DNA of 64,000 nucleotides. It comes from Alkalihalophilus pseudofirmus (GTDB lineage: Bacteria > Bacillota > Bacilli > Bacillales > Bacillaceae_D). Positions 29,389 to 38,064 of the stretch are shown here, in pieces. The notes beneath the pieces are model-generated. The model made no database searches and was not told the origin of the DNA. It saw nothing but the letters and a program-made list of their open reading frames with translations. The position numbers and the translations under genes were made by a program. How positions within the stretch are numbered: position 1 is the stretch's first letter; each line of letters opens with the position of its first letter. Location: NCBI RefSeq assembly GCF_029094545.1, contig NZ_CP117835.1, forward strand, positions 786,001 through 850,000. The letters are read 5' to 3'.

Positions 29389-30036
29389 TTATTTAGCTAA
29401 TTTCTCTAAATTTCCGTTTTTGTCCATTTTAAATGAAGCGTTGGATAAAGTCTCTTCATCCTCTAAAATCGCCATTCTTCTTGCACGGTTCATAATTTGA
29501 ATAAGAGATTGGTAATCTTCTTCAATGATTGAACTGTCTTGTTTAAGCTTTTGGATTTCGATTTCTAATTCACGATTACGGTTGATCAGCTCAAGATTGG
29601 TTTTAATAAGAGCCTGGTTTTCCTCCTCCACCTCTTTGGAGTTTGTTTGGTCGGATAATGTCTGTAAGTATTGAATAACCGCATCGAGTGACAGCGAAGA
29701 ACTAGATGCAGGCTCTGGATTATATGAAGATACTGCATTCATTGAAGGTTGTGCGGCTGGTGGTGCCCATAAAGGCTTGCGCTGAGTGTAATAGGAGAAA
29801 GACATTGCACGTTTTCTCTGCTTTCTTTCTTTTTTTGCCTCAGCAATTTGCTTAATAAATCGCTGCCTTACAACAGCATTCCACCTAAAACCACATGCTG
29901 CAGAGGTGCGATTTAATTCATCTCCTACCTCTTCGAAGGCTTGCAGCTGCGTGCTGCCTTCACGAATATGTTTTAATACGGTTTCAGCAAGTAATACATC
30001 ATCTTCGTGGGACCAAGCATCCTGTCTAACTTTCAT
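29389..30036 (-). CDS. RsfA-family prespore transcription regulator
   Basis: RsfA-type proteins modulate sigma-F-dependent genes in the forespore. The N-terminal Myb/SANT-like DNA-binding region carries DAWSHEDDVLLAETVLKHIREGSTQ and RTSAACGFRWNAVVRQ, followed by a basic patch, a Pro/Ser-rich linker, and a long coiled coil (about 120-190). TTG 30045 is the first start in frame, but TAGGAG is 9 bases before ATG 30036, which gives 215 residues. This gene is not part of the B. subtilis block at this position. Confidence 0.85.
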   Translation of the reverse strand: MKVRQDAWSHEDDVLLAETVLKHIREGSTQLQAFEEVGDELNRTSAACGFRWNAVVRQRFIKQIAEAKKERKQRKRAMSFSYYTQRKPLWAPPAAQPSMNAVSSYNPEPASSSSLSLDAVIQYLQTLSDQTNSKEVEEENQALIKTNLELINRNRELEIEIQKLKQDSSIIEEDYQSLIQIMNRARRMAILEDEETLSNASFKMDKNGNLEKLAK

Positions 30037-30268
30037 TCTTTTCAACTCCTAATCCATAGATAGTTTTTGTTACTAGCTACTATGGTCAGAAAGAAGATAG
30101 TTTATACAAGGCTCATAGAAAATTTAATCGATTTCCCTCTATTTATTGAAATTGTAAGCCTAATCATTATGAAAAAGTATGAAAGAACCTTTTTTTATAT
30201 GGTGTAAACGTGTAAGATATAGAAGAAAAATTTATTCTTACATTTCGACATTATTCGAGGAGTATTCC

Positions 30269-32437
30269 ATGTTAAAAACTTTACGAGCAAAATTATTGTT
30301 CTTTTTCCTATTTGCGACGTTGCTTCCCCTTTTATTTGTAGGGTATATCACTTTTCAATCGCAAAAAATAGAAACCAATCAACAGCTTCAACAAACAATG
30401 TATACAATGGCAGATAATTTAGCTATTTCTATAGAAGAGATTGTCAATGAACGAATGGCAGATGTAACGATTCTAGCAAACAATACAATCTTGCGAGATT
30501 CGACTGCTACAAGAGAAGAGATTAGAGAAGAGCTGCGGATCTTTGTTAATGCTTATTCAATTTATTACGGAGCCTTATTTGTAAATCCAGAAGGTGTAGT
30601 CAGTGTTGATTTAGATAATACGATTGTGGGCACAGATGTAACTGACAGATTATGGTATCAAAAGGCGATAAGTCAAAACGGTATTTATTTTTCTGATATT
30701 TTTTATTCTGATGTTCTTCACCAACCAGCCATCGTTTTAGCGAGTGTTGTGAAGGATGAAGACGGTGAAGCGTTGGGAGTCGTTTCAGCCATCTTTGATG
30801 TGAATTTTTTATGGGAGCGTTTGGCTCATTACAGCAAGCAGCAAAAAAGTCACGGCCTTGAAGGATATGCTTTTTTGGTGAATGAACGAGGTGACATTAT
30901 TGCTCATCCAAATGAAAATCTAATTCTCTCATACAATTATTTGGAGCAAAATAATTTAACAAGTGAAGCATTTGATGGACTGGTTCAAAACCGAAACTTA
31001 TTTCATAGCAAAAGCAATGATATGATTCAAACGTTTTCTAGAATCGCAAAAGCACCTGGTTTTGATAATGAGTGGTATCTTAGTATTTCTGTTCCAAATG
31101 AACGAATGAATTCGCCTATTGAAGAACTCATTTTAAAGTATCTCGTATTGTTTGGGTGTGTGGTGCTTATTACATCAATAGGTGTCATAAAGTTATCCTC
31201 TTATATCGTGAAACCATTGCAAAAACTTGTCTTTGCGACGAGTGATTTTGCGTTTGGCAAAAAAGTGTATCCATTAGCACCTGATGCTTATCATGAAGTG
31301 GATACGCTCACACGTACATTTAATATGATGACAAGACGATTAGTTGAGCGTGAGAAAAGCCATCGTAAATCTACTCTGATTTTAGAAACAACCGATAATG
31401 GGGTCCTAGCATTTCAACAAAGCAGTCAACGGGTGACCACATTTAACCGTCAGTGTGAGCAATTGTTCGGTCTAGCTAAAGAACAAGCCTTGGGTGCAAC
31501 ACTCGATCAAGTTATTGAGCAGAACGGAGCGTTTAAAACGTTTATTGATTGTTCAAAGCTTTCCGATGTGCTCAGGAATCAAGACTTTAATAAAAAGTAT
31601 GAATTTGAATGTTATTTAGGCGGGCAGAAGCGAATCTTTTTTGCCGGTGTATCAACTCTGCCTAAGTTAAATAATGAAGAAGAACTTGAAGACGTGTTGC
31701 TGATCTTTATTGATATTACAGACAAACGCAAGATAGAGCAGGAGTTAATTCGCTCTGAAAAGCTTCAGCTAGTCGGCCAGCTGGCTGCAGGATTTGCACA
31801 TGAAATTCGTAATCCGCTAACGACGATTAGAGGCTTTATGCAAATTTTCCATCAATCGGATGCGACGAAAGATGAACATAAAGTTCATTATGATGTCATA
31901 ATCAAAGAGATTGATCGAGTGAATTCCATTATTGGGGAACTGCTGCAAATGGCTAACCCTAAATCTGGCACATCAAAAACAGAAACAAATATTGGTGAGG
32001 TGTTAACCGATATTCATACTTTGTACGAACCAGAAGCAAACGAGCAAGGAATTAAAATGAGACTGCAAGTAGAACCGCTCCCAACCGTTTATTTAGATCG
32101 CAGTAAATTGCACCAAGTCGTGATGAATTTAGTGAAAAATGGATTAGAAGCAATCGATGGAAGCGGGTCACTAGCTCTTTCTGCTTATGAGAATACAGAA
32201 CGAGAGATAATCGAAATAAAAGTCGAGGACACGGGCATCGGGATGAATCCTCAAACGATTGAAAAGCTTGGTACACCGTTTTTTACTACAAAGGAAACAG
32301 GCACCGGACTCGGGCTGATGACCTCATTTAGAATTGTCGAAGAGATCGGCGGCAAGCTTCTTGTGACAAGCAAGGAAGGTGTAGGAACCACGTTTATGAT
32401 TCAACTTCCTTTGTATGAATTGAAAATGTACCGCTAA
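30269..32437 (+). CDS. Membrane sensor histidine kinase (Cache-HAMP-PAS-HisKA-HATPase)
   Basis: GAGGAG places the start at ATG 30269, giving 722 residues. Domains are TM1 (about 8-28), an extracytoplasmic Cache sensor (about 35-270), TM2 (about 287-307), HAMP with SSYIVKPLQKLV, a PAS domain (about 370-490), and HisKA with FAHEIRNPLTT (phospho-acceptor His near residue 511). The ATPase has NLVKNGLEA, EDTGIGM and GTGLGLMTS. No response regulator gene adjoins it. Orphan kinases of this layout often feed the Spo0 phosphorelay (as KinA-E do), but that is inference. Terminators flank it. Confidence 0.9.
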   Translation: MLKTLRAKLLFFFLFATLLPLLFVGYITFQSQKIETNQQLQQTMYTMADNLAISIEEIVNERMADVTILANNTILRDSTATREEIREELRIFVNAYSIYYGALFVNPEGVVSVDLDNTIVGTDVTDRLWYQKAISQNGIYFSDIFYSDVLHQPAIVLASVVKDEDGEALGVVSAIFDVNFLWERLAHYSKQQKSHGLEGYAFLVNERGDIIAHPNENLILSYNYLEQNNLTSEAFDGLVQNRNLFHSKSNDMIQTFSRIAKAPGFDNEWYLSISVPNERMNSPIEELILKYLVLFGCVVLITSIGVIKLSSYIVKPLQKLVFATSDFAFGKKVYPLAPDAYHEVDTLTRTFNMMTRRLVEREKSHRKSTLILETTDNGVLAFQQSSQRVTTFNRQCEQLFGLAKEQALGATLDQVIEQNGAFKTFIDCSKLSDVLRNQDFNKKYEFECYLGGQKRIFFAGVSTLPKLNNEEELEDVLLIFIDITDKRKIEQELIRSEKLQLVGQLAAGFAHEIRNPLTTIRGFMQIFHQSDATKDEHKVHYDVIIKEIDRVNSIIGELLQMANPKSGTSKTETNIGEVLTDIHTLYEPEANEQGIKMRLQVEPLPTVYLDRSKLHQVVMNLVKNGLEAIDGSGSLALSAYENTEREIIEIKVEDTGIGMNPQTIEKLGTPFFTTKETGTGLGLMTSFRIVEEIGGKLLVTSKEGVGTTFMIQLPLYELKMYR

Positions 32438-32470
32438 AAAAACTGGCTGCCCTTGGCAGCCAGTTTTTAG
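32436..32470. terminator. Bidirectional terminator between kinase and rarA
   Basis: AAAAACTGGCTGCC pairs perfectly with GGCAGCCAGTTTTT around CTT (32437-32467). The stem starts at the kinase stop codon and overlaps the end of rarA. Confidence 0.9.
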
Positions 32471-33735
32471 CGTTGGTCTAATTTATCATAAATATCGGCA
32501 AGAGCTTGTTCAAATTTCCCTGTGCGTTTAGGTTCATAATAGCGGGCCTTTTTTAGTTTGTCCGGCAGGTATTGCTGCTTAACCCATCCGTGATCAAAGT
32601 CATGAGGATACTGATATTCTACCCCGCGCCCAAGTGCTTTTGCTCCTTTATAATGAGCATCCTTCAAATGTTTAGGTACATCCCCAGAAGCGCCTCCTCT
32701 AATATCTGCAATAGCTGCATCTATTGCTTTATATGCAGAATTAGATTTTGGAGAAAGGCAAAGCTCGACCACAGCGTTTGAGAGAGGGATGCGTGCTTCT
32801 GGCATTCCTAGCCGTTCGGCTGACTCTATCGCAGCTAATGTTCTCGCTCCAGCTTGTGGGTTTGCTAGCCCAATATCTTCATAGGAAATTACAAGAAGCC
32901 TTCTTGCTATACTTGTTAAATCACCTGCTTCAAGCAGACGGGCTAAGTAATGAAGCCCAGCATTTACATCACTTCCACGGATTGATTTCTGGAAGGCAGA
33001 TAATACGTCATAATGAGCATCGCCATCTTTATCATGATGAAAGCTTTTCTTTTGAATGCATGATTCGGCGGTTTCAAGTGAGATATGTTTAATTCCGTCC
33101 TCCGTTGCAAACGTTGATTTAACAGCAAGCTCTAGGGCATTTAAAGCTGAGCGGACATCGCCACCGCACATATGAGCAAGATGGCTGATGGCTTCGTCTT
33201 CTATTTTAATCTTCTCTTTGCCAAATCCCGACTCCGGATTTTGAATCGCACGAATTAGAGCAGTCTTTATATCATCAGGAGTAAGGGATTCAAGTTCAAA
33301 TATTTGACAACGGCTGCGGATTGCTGGGTTAATAGAGTGATAAGGATTAGCCGTAGTAGCTCCAATTAAAATAATAAGTCCTTTTTCTAAATGAGGCAGC
33401 AAGAAATCTTGTTTTGCTTTATCTAACCGATGTACTTCATCGAGAATAACGATGAGCTGCCCATGCATTTTTGCTTCGGCAACAGCAATTTCCATATCTT
33501 TCTTATTGTGGACCACAGCGTTTAACAATTTGAAAGGAGTGTCGGTACTTCCGGCGATGGCTGTTGCTATAGAAGTTTTACCTACACCAGGAGGACCATA
33601 TAAGATCATCGATGAAAGTTGACCGACATCGACCATCCGGCGCAGAAGCTTGCCGTCGCCTACTAGGTGGCTCTGGCCAATAATGTCTTCAATTTTCTTT
33701 GGACGCATACGATATGCGAGTGGTTCTTTTTTCAT
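32467..33735 (-). CDS. rarA: Replication-associated recombination protein RarA
   Basis: RarA (MgsA) is a clamp-loader-like AAA+ ATPase acting at stalled replication forks. The 422 residues show Walker A GPPGVGKTSIATAIA near residue 47, Walker B VILDEVHRLDKAKQD, sensor 1 LIGATTANPYHSINPAIRSR, and the C-terminal tetramerisation region SNAVVELCLSPKSNSAYKAI and YQYPHDFDHGWV. GGAGATGATC precedes ATG 33735. It is yrvN in B. subtilis, next to cymR on the chromosome as here, but divergent from it. Confidence 0.95.
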   Translation of the reverse strand: MKKEPLAYRMRPKKIEDIIGQSHLVGDGKLLRRMVDVGQLSSMILYGPPGVGKTSIATAIAGSTDTPFKLLNAVVHNKKDMEIAVAEAKMHGQLIVILDEVHRLDKAKQDFLLPHLEKGLIILIGATTANPYHSINPAIRSRCQIFELESLTPDDIKTALIRAIQNPESGFGKEKIKIEDEAISHLAHMCGGDVRSALNALELAVKSTFATEDGIKHISLETAESCIQKKSFHHDKDGDAHYDVLSAFQKSIRGSDVNAGLHYLARLLEAGDLTSIARRLLVISYEDIGLANPQAGARTLAAIESAERLGMPEARIPLSNAVVELCLSPKSNSAYKAIDAAIADIRGGASGDVPKHLKDAHYKGAKALGRGVEYQYPHDFDHGWVKQQYLPDKLKKARYYEPKRTGKFEQALADIYDKLDQR

Positions 33736-33875
33736 CCGATCATCTCCAATAAACTAGCATTCACCTATAGTGTAGCCCAATAGAGGGGAAAAGCCAATGA
33801 TCCAGCATACTTAGAATACACCAAGAGAGTGAATGGGCACGACAGTGATTTAGACGCCAAAATAAATGTAATTCA

Positions 33876-33884
33876 TGCTATAAT
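33876..33884 (+). promoter_or_regulatory. Extended -10 promoter of the yczE-like/cymR/mnmA unit
   Basis: TGCTATAAT (33876-33884) is a perfect extended -10 element; no good -35 box is seen. It lies 34 bases before the TTG start of the membrane protein gene. Confidence 0.6.
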
Positions 33885-33917
33885 GACAAAGAATTAGCAG
33901 GAGAGAAGGGGTAACCT

Positions 33918-34613
33918 TTGAGCGGAGTTGAGAATAGAAGAAAACCGAGCAAGTTATTTGTTCGCTGGGCAGTGTTTATGGTTGGCCTCGTCATCATGTC
34001 GTTTGGAATATCGATGATGATTAAGGCAGACTTAGGGAGTGCGCCGTGGGATGTATTGCATATCGGTCTCACCCTGCAGCTAGGACTTACAGTAGGCTCA
34101 TGGTCTATTATCATGGGTTTTCTTATTATTGGTGCAACAAGTTTTTTAACAAAAGAATGGCCGCAGCTTGGTGCATTTATTAATATGGTATTAGTCGGGG
34201 TATTCATTGATATCTTTTTGTGGATCTTGCCAGCCCCTGAAGGTTTTGTCTTGAAATTGGCTATGCTATTACTAGGAATTATAATCATTGGATACGGAAT
34301 TGGCTTATATATTGCGCCAAAGCTTGGAGCAGGACCACGGGACAGCTTAATGCTTGCTCTGACACTGCGCACAGGATGGAAAGTTCAATGGGTGCGTAGT
34401 TCGATGGAGGTCATTGTATTGACTGCAGGGTGGCTTCTAGGAGGTCCGGTCTTTATAGGAACGTTATTATTTTGCTTTGGGATTGGTTCGGTCGTAGGCT
34501 TTACGATGCCCCAATGTCAGCGAATGGTCGATATTTTGATAGAAAGAGGGTCGAAAAATGAAAATTTCAACCAAGGGACGTTACGGACTCACCATCATGA
34601 TGGCGTTAGCTAA
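33918..34613 (+). CDS. YczE/YyaS/YitT family membrane protein
   Basis: A 231-residue polytopic protein with about five to six helices. The repeated blocks FGISMMIKADLGSAPWDVLHIGL and YGIGLYIAPKLGAGPRDSLMLAL are the internal duplication of this family. The start is TTG 33918 after GAGAAGGGGT. The C-terminal tail of about 20 residues, ending HHHDGVS, is encoded within the first 56 bases of cymR in another frame, which is unusually long overlap. No function is established for this family; sulfur regulation by location would be speculation. Confidence 0.85.
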   Translation: MSGVENRRKPSKLFVRWAVFMVGLVIMSFGISMMIKADLGSAPWDVLHIGLTLQLGLTVGSWSIIMGFLIIGATSFLTKEWPQLGAFINMVLVGVFIDIFLWILPAPEGFVLKLAMLLLGIIIIGYGIGLYIAPKLGAGPRDSLMLALTLRTGWKVQWVRSSMEVIVLTAGWLLGGPVFIGTLLFCFGIGSVVGFTMPQCQRMVDILIERGSKNENFNQGTLRTHHHDGVS

Positions 34614-34977
34614 AAAGTCAGGTGAAGGTCCAGTTTCATTAAAATCAATCGCAAAAGAATATAAACTATCTGAACATTATTTAGAGCAGCTGATTGCACC
34701 TCTTAGAAATGCGATGCTTGTAAAGAGTGTACGCGGTGCTTATGGCGGTTATATGCTTGCAAAGGATGCAAATGAGATTACAGCGGGAGATATTATCCGT
34801 GTACTTGAAGGACCGATCAGTCCAGTGGAAGTAATGGATGATGAAGAGCCTGCAAAGCGTGACTTATGGATTAAAATTCGTGATGCGGTAAAAGATGTAC
34901 TTGATAATACAACATTAGATGATTTAGCGAAATTTGAAGATAAAGGCAAACAAGAATATTATATGTTCTACATTTAA
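34558..34977 (+). CDS. cymR: Cysteine metabolism repressor CymR
   Basis: An Rrf2-family repressor of cysteine and sulfur uptake genes that acts in complex with CysK in B. subtilis. The 139 residues align closely with B. subtilis CymR from memory: MKISTKGRYGLTIM at the start, the HTH SLKSIAKEYKLSEHYLEQL, the wing KSVRGAYGGYMLA, AGDIIRVLEGPISPVEV and the C-terminal YYMFYI. The iron-sulfur cysteines of IscR-type members are absent, as expected. AGAGGGTCG precedes the ATG inside the upstream gene. A cysteine desulfurase follows 19 bases on. Confidence 0.96.
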   Translation: MKISTKGRYGLTIMMALAKKSGEGPVSLKSIAKEYKLSEHYLEQLIAPLRNAMLVKSVRGAYGGYMLAKDANEITAGDIIRVLEGPISPVEVMDDEEPAKRDLWIKIRDAVKDVLDNTTLDDLAKFEDKGKQEYYMFYI

Positions 34978-34996
34978 TAAATAAAGAAGGTGATCA

Positions 34997-36163
34997 ATGA
35001 TGGATTCCATCTATCTTGACCATGCTGCAACATCGCCAATGGACCCGAGGGTAGTTGATGCGATGTTGCCGTATTTTTATGAGCAGTTTGGCAACCCGTC
35101 TAGCATCCATCATATTGGACGCGCAGCTCGTCAGGCAGTTGATGAGGCAAGAGCAAAACTTGCAGAATGCCTTCATACGTCCCCTAATCAATTAATTATT
35201 ACTAGCGGGGGTACTGAAGCAGATAATTTAGCGGTCATAGGTTACGCATTAGAAAATGAGTCAAAAGGCAAGCATATAATTACCACGCAAATTGAGCATC
35301 ATGCAGTAGGACATGCTTGCGCCGAACTAGAACAGAGAGGCTTTGAGGTTACCTATTTACCGGTGGATGAAATCGGAAGAGTCAGTGTTGAAGACGTTCG
35401 TAAAGCGCTGCGCGATGATACGATCCTTATAACGATTATGTATGGGAATAACGAAGTAGGAACGATTCAGCCTATTAAAGAGATTGGCGAGATAGTGAGG
35501 GAGCATCAAGCAGCCTTTCATACAGATGCCGTTCAAGCTTTGGGTACAGTGGATATAAACCTAGCAGAGCTGCCTGTGGATATGCTTTCATTGTCCGCTC
35601 ACAAAATTAACGGCCCTAAAGGAATCGGCCTTTTATATATGAAAAAAGGTATCTCAGCAAGACCACTGTTATTTGGGGGAGAGCAGGAGCGTAAGCGAAG
35701 AGCGGGTACGGAAAATGTAGCAGCAATTGTTGGGTTTAAGAAAGCAATGGAAATTGCTGTTGAAACTGCCAATGAAAAACGTGAGCGTTATCTTGGCTAT
35801 TCCCGGATCTTTTTTGATACATTTACTAAGATGGACATCAATTTTGGATTAAATGGGGATCCGGTCGAGCGCCTTCCTCATGTATTAAATATAAGTTTTC
35901 CGGGTGTTCAAGTCGAAGCGCTGCTTGTCGCACTTGATATGGCTAATATCGCAGCATCAAGCGGTTCAGCATGTACGGCAGGTTCACTTGAGCCTTCACA
36001 TGTTCTAGAAGCGATGTACGGTAATGAGGGGAAAGAGCGCATCTTTTCGGCTGTTAGATTCAGTTTTGGTATCACCAATACTGAAGAAGAAATTGAACAT
36101 GCGGCAAAAGAGATTGCAAAAATTGTTAAAAGACTCCAAGAACAGCAGCAGTTTATCAGCTAG
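34997..36163 (+). CDS. Cysteine desulfurase (NifS/IscS-like, YrvO type)
   Basis: A PLP enzyme that takes sulfur from cysteine. The 388 residues begin IYLDHAATSPMDPRV and contain TSGGTEADNLAV, the PLP lysine in SAHKINGPKG (near residue 203), AGTENV, and the persulfide cysteine in SGSACTAGSLEPSH (near 325). It lies 10-20 bases before mnmA; in B. subtilis YrvO supplies sulfur specifically to MnmA for s2U34, so a dedicated pair is likely. AAGGTGATC precedes the start; ATG 34997 and ATG 35000 are both possible. Confidence 0.94.
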   Translation: MMDSIYLDHAATSPMDPRVVDAMLPYFYEQFGNPSSIHHIGRAARQAVDEARAKLAECLHTSPNQLIITSGGTEADNLAVIGYALENESKGKHIITTQIEHHAVGHACAELEQRGFEVTYLPVDEIGRVSVEDVRKALRDDTILITIMYGNNEVGTIQPIKEIGEIVREHQAAFHTDAVQALGTVDINLAELPVDMLSLSAHKINGPKGIGLLYMKKGISARPLLFGGEQERKRRAGTENVAAIVGFKKAMEIAVETANEKRERYLGYSRIFFDTFTKMDINFGLNGDPVERLPHVLNISFPGVQVEALLVALDMANIAASSGSACTAGSLEPSHVLEAMYGNEGKERIFSAVRFSFGITNTEEEIEHAAKEIAKIVKRLQEQQQFIS

Positions 36164-36172
36164 GAGCATTAG

Positions 36173-37307
<1,135 letters not shown>

Positions 37308-37365
37308 TCTGTGTTCCGGCGTGAGATAATAAATAAAGGATAGAAGCAGTGAGAGGATGAAAATA

Positions 37366-38052
37366 ATGAGCAATAATGAATTAAGTAGTAATGAGACGAA
37401 TTGGAATGAAAAAGGAATTTCGTATATGAATGAACAAAATTACGAGGAAGCGGCAAAAGCGTTTAATGCTGCAATCGAAGAAAACCCAAAGGATGCAACA
37501 GCTTTTATTAACTTTGGAAATCTGCTTGGAGCCGTAAATGACTATGAACGTGCGCTTATTTTCTTTGATAAAGCGATTGAACTAGATGAACATGCTGCCA
37601 CTGCTTATTACGGTGCGGGAACGATTTATTTTAAGCAAGATCAGTTTGAAGAAGCTGCAAAAATGTTTAAACAAGCGTTAGTAGAAAAGCTTGAAGAGGC
37701 AGATGTCTTTTTTATGCTTGGAATGAGTTATTATCAGCTTGGGGCTCTGCCGCATGCACTTGCAAACTTTAAGCGTGCCGTTGAACTCAATAAGTCAGAT
37801 GTAGATGCGCGCTTCCAGTACGGTCTAACGTTAGCTCAGCTCGAACAGGTAGAGGATGCGGTAGTTGAGCTTGAAGAAGTGGTTAAGCTGGCACCTGAAC
37901 ATGCGGATGCTCATTTTAATCTTGGTGTTGCTTATGCGTATCAGGAAAATTTGACGAAAGCTCTTCAAGCATTTGAAGAAGCTCTTCGTATCCAGCCGGA
38001 TCATGCACTAGCTGCTAATGGACGAAAGACCGTATCAGAAGCCTTGCAATAA
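37366..38052 (+). CDS. TPR repeat protein (YrrB type)
   Basis: A 228-residue cytoplasmic protein made almost entirely of tetratricopeptide repeats, about six in number (for example AFINFGNLLGAVNDYERALIFFDKAIELD and AHFNLGVAYAYQENLTKALQAFEEAL). GAGAGG (37351-37356) selects ATG 37366 over ATG 37357, which is too close. B. subtilis YrrB has the same place and design, and TPR folds serve as protein-binding scaffolds. Its partner is unknown. recD2 begins 12 bases after its stop. Confidence 0.88.
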   Translation: MSNNELSSNETNWNEKGISYMNEQNYEEAAKAFNAAIEENPKDATAFINFGNLLGAVNDYERALIFFDKAIELDEHAATAYYGAGTIYFKQDQFEEAAKMFKQALVEKLEEADVFFMLGMSYYQLGALPHALANFKRAVELNKSDVDARFQYGLTLAQLEQVEDAVVELEEVVKLAPEHADAHFNLGVAYAYQENLTKALQAFEEALRIQPDHALAANGRKTVSEALQ

Positions 38053-38064
38053 GGGTGATTATGA

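Noticed and set aside
33878-34372. 164-residue minus-strand frame over the YczE-like gene
   Set aside because: Antisense shadow of a hydrophobic membrane gene; lacks coding character.
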